Origin: Agelas oroides
Lineage: Eukaryota; Porifera; Demospongiae; Agelasida; Agelasidae
Assembly (NCBI GenBank): GCA_949130485.1
Contig: OX422187.1
Coordinates: 62,001 to 126,000 of the forward strand
DNA length: 64,000 nucleotides
Direction of reading: 5' to 3'
Both the position numbers and the translations under genes were made by a program. The notes under the pieces are model-generated. The model did no database searches and had not been told where the DNA came from. It saw nothing but the letters and a program-made list of their open reading frames with translations. Shown here piece after piece: positions 46,290 through 57,495 of the stretch. Numbering within the stretch: the stretch's first letter is position 1; each line of letters starts with the position of its first letter.

Positions 46290-46410
46290 GACACCGCGTA
46301 GGGTTCTATGAACTTTGACCTTTGAACCAGCATGTGACCTGGCGCCCTGGAGGAGAACTTTAAACTTTGACCTTTGACCTTCGAACCAGCGTGTGACCTG
46401 CGGCTGTGCC
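46290..46410. promoter_or_regulatory. Bidirectional promoter ITPA / TMEM41A with DR1-like sites
   Basis: 121 bases between divergent starts. Two related blocks (AACTTTGACCTTTGAACCAG and CTTTGACCTTTGACCTTCG) contain TGACCTTTGACC, a direct repeat with one-base spacing of the nuclear-receptor half site. Function is inferred from sequence resemblance only. Confidence 0.55.
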
Positions 46411-48317
46411 ATGAAGGAGCTGGTGGGAGTTGGTGTCTGCGTTGTGGTGGCGACATCAGGGCTCTACCTCGCAGCGTCCACCCTCTCCCGCGAGGTCAGG
46501 GACGGGTGAGAAGCATGTTCACGGAATGATTTATTCTGAAACTCACTCAGTTGTGAAAGCTTACTCACCCTATTTTAAGCCACTCCAAATGGGCTATTCC
46601 ATTTAATAGGCGTTCACAGATTTCAGTTCCCCCCTTGGACAACAAATTAGTAGCATAACCCCCCTTGGACATAATCAAAGCAGGCTATTGAGCCCCATGG
46701 ACACAATTATTTTTGCCTTCTAACCCCCCTGAGCATAATTAACGTGACTGCACCCCCCTAGACATAATTAAAGTTCATCCACAGGTGTCTGCCTATTTAA
46801 TGGAATAGCCCAATGAGACTAGTTTCCCGTCCTGACCCTATTTTAAGCCACTCCAAATGAGACTATTGTTTCCCGTCCTGACCCTATTTTAAGCCACTCC
46901 AAATGAGACTATTGTTTCCCGTCCTGACCCTATTTTAAGCCACTCCAAATGAGACTATTGTTTCCCGTCCTGACCCTATTTTAAGCCACTCCAAATGAGA
47001 CTATTGTTTCCCGTCCTGACCCTATTTTAAGCCACTCCAAATGAGACTATTGTTTCCCGTCCTGACCCTATTTTAAGCCACTCCAAATGAGACTATTGTT
47101 TCCCGTCCTGACCCTATTTTAAGCCACTCCAAATGAGACTATTGTTTCCCGTCCTGACCCTATTTTAAGCCACTCCAAATGAGACTATAGTTTCCCGTCC
47201 TGACCCTATTTTAAGCCACTCCAAATGAGACTATAGTTTCCCGTCCTGACTTCTATCATTTTACATGTGGGCGGGCGGTCTATTACCATTAACCATTACT
47301 ATGAATCTCATTATAAATTTGTGCGAAATATTAAAGCCATGTCCATTAACTGCATCGGAATGTCTGCACCCTGGAGCTGTTGAACACATTTAGCGTTCCA
47401 CTGAATCGGGCGACGGCACAATATCTACGTTTGTTGCTGTGCTACGTACTAGTGCATGTTGCACGTTGGATGACATTGTAGATAATTTTGAAATATTAAT
47501 GGTCATAATGGTCAAATGGCGCGGTAGACTCGGGAGGGGGCGGGCGGAGGACAGAAAACTCTCTCATTTGGAGTGGCCTAAAGCCAACGCTAGTCTCCTA
47601 GTCACTAAGTTGATGCCAATGTGATCTGTTGATGATTGTACACACTCTGTTGATAGCTTGTGAGAGAGTCAGCCGACATGTTTCTATCCACTCCACTCAT
47701 ACATATGTATGTACAGCCGCCCTCTCTCCTTCCCAACCACCTTAGAAGACCTGCGCACTCTAGCGGAGCAGTTACACTCACTAAAACAAGAACAATTTTA
47801 TGGAGTATTAGGTCTCTTCTCTCTTGCCTACCTGTACAAGCAGACGTTTGCTATACCAGGATCCCTCTTCCTGGTGAGTGTCACCTTGCATTCACCACAC
47901 CCCAACACAAACACTAAATGCAGCTCATGCCTCGTAAGCCACACCCTTCACTAAAAGAGGAAGAGCGTTCTACTGTGGCTGTCCCCGCCGCAGAATGGTG
48001 CGGTGACCAATGAGATCTCTGCTCTTCAGGGATGGTACCCATTGTCACAAAGTAGCGAATATGTCAATATGTTTACCTGACATGAATTTATTACCAACCG
48101 TGTTGTTCTCCTCCCCCTCCTCCGCACCTGGGAATGAGGTCGTACAATATGCTCCTCAGCGACAGCTTGTTACAGTGTAACCATCCTCTCTTGTAAAGGT
48201 GTGGCTTGCAATGCACAAGTGAGAATGAATGTACTGACACACACATAAGTACACACACATGCATACACACACATGCATACACACACATGCATACACACAC
48301 ATGCATACACACACATG

Positions 48318-48399
<82 letters not shown>

Positions 48400-50975
48400 C
48401 ATGTACAGAATGTTCTCGCTGGTGCACTGTTTGGGGTTTGGTGGGGAGTTCCATTGGTATGTATTCTAACTTCATTTGGGGCCTCTGGCTGCTACCTACT
48501 GTCTTGGGCCTTTGGGAGACGCCTCGTGGAGACCTACCTCAGCCAGAGAATAGCTCCCCTCAGACAAAGGGTAAGACAGTCACTATCATCCTAGGAAGGC
48601 ATTCACCTTGCAGTCTCTCAAGATGGTTTTGTGAATGTCTGAAGCTCTGACCGAACCAGTCAAGAGTAACTTTGTTCCCTAGCTCCTCCCCCTCCCCCCT
48701 CCCCGGCTCCCAGTCATATTTGTTCCCTTTTTCACACTGTTGTGACCACTGGTCTATGCCGTGGGCTGGGGGTGGCCTGGACCTACACTTCAACTCCACC
48801 ACTTCCCATGAAAATGTACAAACAGGGAGTGTTTATACACACATGGAGAACATGTCTCATGGTGCCTAGCCCTCGTAGCAAGGTGACCACTGTTCAGGGC
48901 TTGGTTAAGTATTGAAGTGAATGAAAGCACAGTTGGGACTTTCGTAAGTTATTAATAATAGTAGATGTCTGAGGGTCCATCCACTGTAACGAAATGATGA
49001 AATTGAGGGAGAGCTAAGAATGACCCATTCTCTCACTGTAACCTCTTAGCTCAAACTATCCATAGTCTGCCCCTGCCTTCTTCCTCACAGCTAGCTGGTG
49101 ACCACCCCAGCCTCCTCCTTGCCATGATCTCTCTGCGCCTCTTCCCGATGTCTCCCAACTGGCTACTCAACATACGTAGGGGAGTGGTTTGTGTAAACTG
49201 CTGCATGTAGGATTCCTCCCAAGTGCCCTCTCCATCTCTGTGTTGGGAGAGGATGGAGCTATGAAGTCACTCCTTGTCAGATTAGTTAGTCTCCTCTCAG
49301 TATGGTACACATACACAAGAAAGGAGGGTCTGGTGAATATAGTACAAAATTTTTGAGGTAACAATCTCATTCACCAATTATCTGTACATAATGGCTTCCT
49401 GACCACAAGTCCTCATCACACCTTTACAGACCTACTTATCACAGGTCACATCTAATTGCTGAACTGGATTGCTGAACTGGATTGATGGACTGGATTGTTG
49501 AACAGAAAATTGAACTAATAGGTTGTTCAAATCACACAAGAGACACAGTTGAATGAGCAAAATAGTACCAGGTAGTCCGTTAGAAATGTTTGAGAGGCCT
49601 GGAAATATATAGACTAGTAACAGGAGTGTCAACAAGTTTTTACTGTGAAAAGGTTTGGGTTACTTCAACCATATTTTGGTGAACTGAGTTGCATGCCTGT
49701 TGTGTGCATGACACGTGAAAGGATGCTTACAACTTGAGAGTGTATTCAAGAAGCTTTTCCCATTTGTTATAAATCAGCAAGGAGTTCCTTGGTTGCATGG
49801 TTATGGTAGAAATGCCAGGATTTTAGCCAAATAGGTCTTCTGAAAGAAGAGTCTAATTAAACTAAAAGGTCCTCAATGAACTTTCAATTTGGTGGCATTC
49901 CAATCCTTGGATAATAGTCACCCTGATGCATCTGTGGCAACCTAAAAATGTGGTTGAACTAACCCAAGTGGTTTTGCAGTGATATACATGCCTTTAGATC
50001 CCTACTTATTTATGCATAAACTGGCCATGGCTTCACCACTCTTAGACGATTGCAGCCACTTCAAAAACTGCAGAAAACTTCACTAGTGACCTTTTCAGAA
50101 AAATGTGTTTGTATTTTATGAAGTACTGAAGTTGTGCAGAGCACATTTGAGCAGCCACAATGGTTAACAGTACTGAAGTTGTGCAGAGCACACCTAAGCA
50201 CCCATGATGGTTAACAGCTGACAATTTATAATCGGCCATTGTAATTGCTAATAAAGTCATGTGACTTCTCCACTCTTCTGATTGGCTAGAGATCAGGTGC
50301 TAAGAACAAATTGAGTTGTTAATCCAGTAATCCAGTCCATCAATCCAGTCCAGCAGTCCAGCAGTCCAGTCCACAATCCAGTCCATCAATCCAGTCCGTA
50401 ATCCAGTCCACAGTCCAGTCCAGCAGTCCAGTCCAGCAGTCCAGTCCACAATCCAGTCCACAATCCAGTCCATCAATCCAGTCCAGTGATTAGATACAAC
50501 CTTTATCACACTTCCAATTTACTGAAGCCCGGCAAGCAACTTCAAAGGCTTAGCTCATGAAGTACTATCAAAGCATCCTAGGTCAAAGCTCACATATATG
50601 TGTACCTCATCGGAGATGCTTTTGTGATCAGTTTGGAATTTGTCATATTTTGTCATATTGATCAGTCAACGTTCTCATGCACAGTATTACCTGAGTGCAC
50701 ACACACACACGCACACACACACACACACAGGTTTGTTACCCTATAATTTCCTGGGAGTGCAGGCCGGGCTGCTCCTCAGAGACCTACAACTGCTCCAAGT
50801 GCTGGATGTGAGGTCGACTGTCTCCCTGCTGCTGGGTGCCGGAGCCCTCATGACAGTCACACTCACCATAGGCAGATACAGAAGAACAAAGTCTATTCAA
50901 CTCTGTTGGCATGAATATAATTATGATTATCAGTTCAATAGTAGCCCAGAGTCCATGCAGGCTTTGCATGCATGA
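46411..50975 (+). CDS. TMEM41A-like: TMEM41A-like VTT-domain membrane protein
   Basis: Exons read: 46411-46505 (signal-anchor-like VGVGVCVVVATSGLYLAAS), 47717-47873 (FPTTLEDLRTLAEQL...AYLYKQTFAIPGS), 48409-48570 (NVLAGALFGVWWG, LTSFGASGCYLLS, FGRRLVETYL), 49091-49175 (LRLFPMSPNWLLN) and 50731-50975 (GLLPYNFLGVQAG, then the C-terminus). These match human TMEM41A in order, and the phases agree for the first four. VTT proteins act as lipid scramblases in ER membranes. The exon expected between 49175 and 50731 (SAPxLxIP region) is not convincingly present. A weak candidate, ASPLLDDCSHF, lies near 50028. So the gene may be incomplete or have a diverged exon. Confidence 0.82.
46566..47585. repeat. 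46-bp tandem array between inverted ends, TMEM41A intron 1
   Basis: About ten near-identical units of GAGACTATTGTTTCCCGTCC...AGCCACTCCAAAT run from 46815 to 47250. The unit end CCACTCCAAATGAGA reappears in inverse at 47560-47584. The array therefore looks like a foldback element one of whose ends was amplified in tandem. The first unit is split by the MITE at 46591-46811. Confidence 0.8.
46591..46811. mobile_element. GGGCTATTCC TIR MITE with AAT target duplication
   Basis: 21-bp inverted ends GGGCTATTCCATTTAATAGG(C) with one mismatch. AAT flanks both sides (46588-46590 and 46812-46814), and the flanking sequence joins into one 46-bp array unit when the element is left out. Inside are four loose repeats of CCCCCYTGGACATAATT. 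The 3-bp duplication suggests PIF/Harbinger. Confidence 0.8.
48241..48403 (+). repeat. CA microsatellite ahead of TMEM41A exon 3
   Basis: (CA)n with ACATGCAT interruptions in its first half. It ends six bases before the acceptor of exon 48409-48570, so it serves as the upstream part of that splice site. Confidence 0.95.
50321..50488. repeat. CCAGT-rich minisatellite
   Basis: Irregular units of AATCCAGTCCA, CAGCAGTCCAGTCCA and CATCAATCCAGTCCA. A shorter inverse-type stretch (GAACTGGATTGCTGAACTGG) lies at 49460-49500. Confidence 0.85.
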
Positions 50976-53400
50976 AGCATGTAGTCTCACAGTTTGCCAG
51001 TTTGTAAAGCAATTGACAATGGCAGAGGGAACTAGTCTTTGCCTGCACATGAAAAGGTTACTGGTGGAGCCGTCACTCTGAATGTGAAGTGGTACCCTAC
51101 TACACTGTTCTGGTACCTTTGATTTGTACAAGACCCTTCAATTCAAATGCCCAATCAGGACAGGACATGGACCACGTCAACATTTTAAACCTGCAATCAC
51201 ACATGAAAGTACACAGTGGAACCTCTCTAGTACAGACACCCTTGGGACCAAAATATTTGTCCTGATTAGTGAGGTGTTCTCATTTTAGACCACTACTAGT
51301 GTGTAATGCACATTACACACTAGTGATAGTGGTCTAAGCCTGACCTCCATCTCTAATCTGAAATCTCTGTTCAGTCCAAGTAAAAATTGTGTTAGCAGTT
51401 AATTTTGTGATCAGAATTGTGCCCAGAGCCAAAGAGGTTTATTGTTATACAAACTTGAAGATACGTATCCATGCACTTACTTGAACCTTGAGCAGACGGG
51501 AATGTAATGGTGGAAGATGAGAGGTGGGTCATCAATAAGGCCATGTAAGCTAGAGCTAGAGGTCTCTAATTGAGTACACCAGCAATAATGGAAGTACTGG
51601 TAGAGTTAGGTCACCCCAGTTGCATTGGAGTGACCAAAGAGTACTACCAACATTCTCAAAAGCTCGTCAAGATCTGTTTCTTGTTTCAGAGGTGTAACGT
51701 CCTATGGTGACCATGATCGCTATATATAGGTCCAGGGACCCTGTCATGTTTTTTGAAATCCATCACAAGGACAGAGACTCACACACAGGAGCAATTGCTC
51801 GTGTGCAGAGAGGTATAGTGAGTACATAACTGACATACATCACAAGAGGGGCATATTTTGCTACATTCCTGCATGGTAGCCTCGTTCCCAAACCTCCCTT
51901 GTTTTTATTCTGTTTGCGTTCAGTATAATACACGGAAGCGGAAGAGTGGCTTTTGTGTATTATACTGAGCATGAACCAAAGAACAGAAACAGGGGAGGCC
52001 TGGGAATGAGGCTACACACTTGGCATCTCTTCCAATTTAGCTACAGTTTTGGCATTTTTAGCATAACCACGCAACCAAGGCACTCTTCCGGAGCCAAATG
52101 TTTGAATTAAAGATGCACCGAAGATGAAATGCTTCTGAAAGTAGCGACTAATTGTGTAAAGGGAGAAAGGATTTCAGCTGAACAATGAAGTCAGAAGACC
52201 TATTTGGAAGGATCCTTGAAATGCATGATCGATGTGTCACACACACCACTGGCATATAACGGAGATGACTGGAGTATGGTTGAATAAGATGTTTCTCCAG
52301 TGTATGTTTTGTAGAATTTTACTCACAATTTCTGTTCTGTCGTTACTTTATGTGTTTTGCGATTAAGAATTTTAAGCGCCTTTTCATTATTCTAAGTATA
52401 AGTTGAAGCAAAGCTGTAGCTAAGGGTGGTGATGGATTTGATCCAGTGATGGGATTGCTAAGCAATAACTGAGCACAATTATGTCTGTAGACACACTGGC
52501 TACTTCAACTGAATTCTTGGGATAATTATTTGAATGAAATGTAGCCAATCAGATCCCCGAAAGGGTAGGAAAAGTAGAAGCTTCTCAATACCATTTCAAT
52601 GACCCTATACCATTATTAAAGCAATGTGGCTGTTCTGGAGAAAGAAACTGTGTTGGTGCGATTTACTGAGCTCACCAGCCTTCTGCCAATGCTGTTATAT
52701 ATCTTCTGCCTATGTATTCCCTGTGAAGCAAAATGTCCCAGAATGTCTAATCCCAGAATGTACGTTCTAAACTGGAAATGGACAATCTGCTGTTGAAATG
52801 ACTTAGGTACTCACTATTAATTGTATTTTTAATCAATGCAAGCACTTTCACATAAATGAGGGAATCATTTCTATGACCAGGAGTCACTCATGATCTGTGA
52901 TATTATATTATCTGTGTACTCAGAAATCAGTCTGTCCTCAGTGGAACACTTATGCAGGATTACCTTCTGTAATTTCTTCATAGCGTCTCCATTGTACATG
53001 CTAGTATATGGGACACAGGAAAAGTACACCACAGCCAAAAAATGAAAGTCATCCTGCATGGCTGTTAACAGGTATACCTAGGATTGCTACAGGTTGTATA
53101 GTGGCCCTTAATATTCAACCAAACCTTTGAAATTAAGTCATGAATCATGACTTATTCCATCATTGGGCCTAAAATTATGGGTTATCTCACCCAATGCCAA
53201 GGCAAGTCAAAAAAAACATTCAGTAAATCACAGCATTTTGATACAGCAAAAATCTTCTCATACGAGCAACAGTGTTCCACAATTGCAATCTCATTAAAGC
53301 TTTCTATGATTTCCAAGCAGTAGGTAACTATGCTACAGAATGAATGTCTTATGTGGGTTTGTTGCTCTAGACTCAAATTTTAAGCTCTGCATCATGAATC
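50976..53400. other. Gene-poor stretch
   Basis: No gene recognised. 51284-51345 has a short inverted repeat around GACCACTACTAGTGTGTAATG. A MITE at 51877-52017 is listed separately. The sequence is otherwise unremarkable and AT-leaning. Confidence 0.45.
51877..52017. mobile_element. TAGCCTCG foldback MITE, older copy
   Basis: 141 bp with ends TAGCCTCGTTCCCAAACC and the inverse of TAGCCTCATTCCCAGGCC. Its inner sequence (GTATAATACACGGAAGC) is also found in the copy at 43418-43533. Target duplication not clear. Confidence 0.8.
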
Positions 53401-54402
53401 TTAAATGGTGAGGATGAGAATCACTGTCAAGGCAATCAGAAAGGGAGTCCCCAGTGCCACTCCTAATCCCACTGGAAGGGCTAGAGACTCTGTTGGTGCA
53501 TGTGTTGTAGGAATAGTAGAGTTGGGGGCTGGGCACATGTCTGCCATCGATGCATTACAGTCAATGCATGTGCCGCTAGCGTCACATACGGGGCAACTCT
53601 CACCATCACTGCAATCAGGTATTGTGTTATCTGGAATATTTGCTGGAATCAGCTCATCGTATGTGTATCCCTACTCCTCTGCAACACGATACTGTCCGCC
53701 TGCTGTTATAAGTGGAAAGAATGGCACCATGTAGTCATCATGGTTGTGTCCAGGGTGGCCTCCTGTCACTGGAACATACGCTGGAAGGAGAGCTGAATCA
53801 GAACTTGCGCCTGTAAACCTCCGCATCCAACTTTCAAAAATACGGTCCACATTGCTGTGATGAAGACCGAATACTGGGTCATTAACAGCTGCAGGAACTA
53901 CACCCATTTGTCCGCTTATCCACCTGTGGACATTGTTGTGCATGCGGATCATAGTTTCATCCTGAGGGCCAACACACATCACGGCTGAACAGATTCTGTT
54001 CCATCCTTCCATTCTGCTTCTGAAACTTGTCCGAGGGCTATCTTGGAGGTACATTCCTGTTTCATCTGGAGCATCGTAAGACGGAGCAGCAATTGCTATC
54101 ATCACTTCAACTATGTTTGGAAGATAGGTAGTTCCTCCACCTCTCTGAAGAGGCCTGCGTGCAGCTAGGTCCTCAGCTGGGTTGCAAACCCTCCAATAGT
54201 CGGAACAGTTTCCGCCTTGGAGCCAGTATGATATGTCACATACTGTGTTCCAAGCGACTGGGTTAATCACTCGTCCAGTCACATTGACTGCGCCACCAGG
54301 CGAATGGGAGGGTACACCATAGTATTCTGGAGTGAATGGAGATCAATCGTCCTCTTGCCACTGCCAGTAGGGAAAGCCAAATGAATCATTATTTGTGATT
54401 CT
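53401..54402 (-). pseudogene. Tyrosinase-type copper oxidase, 5'-truncated with stops
   Basis: One frame can be followed from 54402 to the TAA at 53401-53403. It has FPYWQWQEDD, SPFTPEYYGVPSHS, the CuB copper site (HNNVHR...DPVFGLHHSNVDRIF...W), HDDYMVPFFPL, GYTYDEL, then a Cys-rich stretch (CPVCDASGTCIDCNASM) and a hydrophobic C-terminal helix, so the parent was a membrane-anchored tyrosinase-like oxidase. The CuA half is absent: the exon begins at a TTCCAG acceptor and the dispersed repeat starts nine bases beyond. In-frame stops are TGA at 54343-54345 and TAG at 53671-53673. Family enzymes oxidise phenols to quinones. Inferred pseudogene. Confidence 0.85.
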
Positions 54403-54410
54403 CTGGAACA

Positions 54411-56048
54411 TACAGAATGATGACATTGTCATTTGCACTGTTCACACAAATCGGAAAAGTGAAGTGAATCAGTGACTGCCATCAGTAAGGTATATTCTAG
54501 AATAAGACATGAGGAGGAAAAGGTGGGCAAGAAGACATCAAAGGTGGAATGATAGTCTCTGGGTTTTCATAGGCAAGTTAGCAGAGTGAGCCAATAACGA
54601 GGATGTAACTAGGAGTTTCTTTGTTGTTTCAAACACTTTGATGCACTCTTATTCAGTTCTGTCCAAGCCCTGAATACATGTAGGTCTTTCCTGGGAAGCT
54701 GGTCTTGAGGAGCAGTAGAGAGTGACACCCACAAACTTCAAATCAGACTTGGGGTCATGGGTGTTCTCGAGCTAATGGTCACCCTGAGAGTGGGAGAGAA
54801 TTTGCAGCAATCTTGAATAAAACTGCTAGCATGCCAAACACACTCAAACATTAATGCTGCAGACACGTGGACTAAATCTTGAGTACACATAAAAGATTGG
54901 CTTTAACACACAACTGACCACCTTTCAGCTAGGATTCTAGCTAGGCTTTTAGCTAAAAGGTTGCAGCACCATTTGGAAGTGGCAAATTCAAATAAGAGCA
55001 CATTTGGATCACTTCCTGAATCTTGCCCACAGCAGTTAACTAATCTGGCTTCCCACTTAACATCTTTGTGGTTGTAAAATCTATCATACCTACAAGCAAC
55101 AGAAAGTTGGGTGGGACCTGGGAACGTACATTACCTCAGCTAACCCTTGTTTAGGTTAGGGTATAGGGTCAGGCAGAGATTTGTTTCCAGAATGCCAGCA
55201 GAAACATGTGTGGGCGTGTACAGGGCGAGGTATAGTTACTACCTAGGATTAGTTGCTGGAATGAGGCTACCACAGATACATACTGCACACAAATTCTTTC
55301 AACTAAAGGGCCAAATAAATGTGACGAGAATTTGACTGTCCCATTGTTTGAGGACATCAACAGCTATGAACTAATTCATTTTTTGCACCTCAACTATCTC
55401 CAGTTTACTACGAGGAGACGCAGTTTTCAAATCAAGATTAACGACTGGAGCCAGTCACAGAAAAAAACTTAAAAGGCTTTTATTGTGCAATACTCAAGCT
55501 GAATTAGTGATCATTTTAGTTACCAACAAGTATGTCATACTTCTGCTGCCTTGCTACAGCTCAAGGTAGATCCCCACAAGCTGTGATGTTACATGTCACA
55601 ATTTTCTAAATACAGTAGGAGTCACTAATTCAAACGTATTGGGACCAAACGGTTTGGATAACTGAAATGTGACAATCAGTAGCAGGCATCAAAGCAAATG
55701 GAACAGGTATGGCTCCATTAAAATGTGGCAAGCACCCTGGCTGAACTGAAGTTGACTTTAGACGTGTTCTAACCCTTCTTCAAAGACACAGCATGCTGTT
55801 CCAGTACTAGGGTTTTGTTGTGTCACAGACATTTTGGTCTGGGGGACCAAAATTCCTTGGTCCGATGGACACTATATAGCAAATAACACACATCAATACA
55901 TATAATTATTTATAGCACAAAACACTTAATGCTAGGGTCATCAACTATCTTCTGAAAATGTTGGTCTGCACGTGGAGTAACGGGTCCAAGTGCAGATACT
56001 TTGGTGCGAGCAATTTAATGACACAAGCTTGTATCAAAGTGTCGGTAT
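54411..56048. repeat. Dispersed repeat, copy C
   Basis: Collinear with 31199-32807 from TACAGAATGATGACATTG to GTGTCGGTAT, with scattered substitutions and short indels. Its left edge is nine bases from the truncated tyrosinase exon, so its arrival may have cut that gene. Confidence 0.9.
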
Positions 56049-56054
56049 GTATTA

Positions 56055-56166
56055 GTTAAATCACCCTCACGAGGGATGTTGCTGGTTTATAAGCCCGACA
56101 CCCAAGGGCGCGTAGCGCCCGAGGGGGAGGGCTTATAAACCACAACATCCCGAGTAGTGATTTAAC
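56055..56166. mobile_element. Foldback element with GTTAAATCAC ends
   Basis: GTTAAATCACCCTCACGAGG...GTTTATAAGCCC is matched in inverse by GGGCTTATAAACCACAACAT...GTGATTTAAC. The centre is GC-rich (GGGCGCGTAGCGCCC). It begins seven bases after copy C. No coding capacity. Confidence 0.7.
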
Positions 56167-56869
56167 AGATTTATAGTTCGTTGCTAGGTGGTTGTTTTGG
56201 CAACACGGAAATGATGTCATTACTGTCCGTATACTCCATTCGCATTGCCGTATTTTCGAATTTGAACTGGCTGCTTGCTATATCGAGTGTAGCTGCTAGT
56301 GATGTGTGTGTATGGCGAAACGGGGAGCAGAATTGATCTCGCCCTCACTTTTGACAAAAATTGCGTGATTTCCTTGGTTGCGTGCTTTCCACCGCAGCGA
56401 TAGCAGGACACTGTTGTTTGTTGTCTGGTCGGGTTCTTAGGGTGCGAGACGGCGTGACCAGGGTGAAACGATTGTTGCTGATGAAATGTTTAGAGCTTTT
56501 CTCGGCTGTCTCCGACACTTGGTCCAAGTCATAGGCTTTCTTAAATGCTCTGCCAAGAGGCGTCGTTGTACGCGCACATCCCGGATGCTGCAAACAAGTC
56601 GATCACGAAGCATGTCCGGGTCGAGTGTGTCGGCGAAATCGCATTGCTCGGACAGTTTTTGGACAAATAAACAGAGACCTATGTTTGTTGTGTTGTACAT
56701 GTAGGCCTACTGTACTTTTTGGGGGATGACTAAACTGCATGTTTGTTGTGTTGTACATGTACCTTTTATTGGCAGATATAGTCACAGTTCACACCTGATA
56801 TAGTCACTCTTCACACCTGATATAGTTGCTAACTTCTGTAAACAGTGTGCTTTAACTTTCCGTCTCTCC
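56167..56869. other. No gene recognised
   Basis: Overlapping frames on both strands at 56345-56785 resemble nothing I can name. GTTTGTTGTGTTGTACATGT is repeated 53 bp apart (56682 and 56735). TTGCTAACTTCTGTAAACAG at 56824 is shared with 32840. Confidence 0.4.
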
Positions 56870-57180
56870 TTGCGCCAACGCTCCAACGGTATATAGCCGT
56901 CTTTCTCTTTCGCGTCAATACCGGAACAGTGAGTAGTCGTCTTCTTCCCCTTTCCCCTTCGCGCCAACGCTGCAACGCCTTTGTTTTCGTCGCGCCAACA
57001 CTGCAACGGTAGTCGCTAAGCCGTCTCCTTTCCTTCTTTTTTGTCGCGCCAACATTGCAACGGTAGTCGCTAAGCCGTCTCCTTTCCTTCTTTTTGTCGC
57101 GCCAACATTGCAACGGTAGTCGCTAAGCCGTCTCCTTTCCTTTTTTTTCGTCGCGCCAACACTGCAACGGTAGCAGTCTT
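56870..57180. repeat. About 52-bp tandem repeat, six copies
   Basis: Units contain TCGCGCCAACATTGCAACGG and TAGTCGCTAAGCCGTCTCC. The middle units are nearly identical and the outer ones diverged. Confidence 0.85.
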
Positions 57181-57495
57181 TTTCGTAGCAACAGTAGCAT
57201 AATATAGTCTATTCCCCTTTCCGAGTCTTTCGCGCGCCGATGCTTGCAACTGTAGATAGTTGTCTCCTTTCTTGTCTCTTTGCACCCAACGGTACAATCG
57301 GACAACGTTCTACCCGCAAGAGAAACCACAGCAGAGTATCCAGGCCGCTTATGATAACTGTCCAGGCTGTATATAGTACTAACAACAGGTATTTCTTCCC
57401 ATGCACTGCTGACACAACCATACAGTGTGCAGAATTGCCATGTATTTATACATAACACACTATATGTAGGTTTATGGCAAGTTCTAGCAAAGGTG
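57181..57495. other. Intergenic, nothing recognised
   Basis: Diverged edge of the preceding array, then unremarkable sequence with no gene seen. Confidence 0.4.

Noticed and set aside
46815-47250. Regular direct repeats resembling a CRISPR array
   Set aside because: The 46-bp units abut with no unique spacers, there are no cas genes, and the surroundings are intron-bearing animal genes. The same reasoning applies to the arrays at 14396, 19493, 22297 and 27426.
48091-48475. Open frames of alternating Cys-Val or His-Thr
   Set aside because: Pure CA/GT microsatellite translations, as at 59033-59402.
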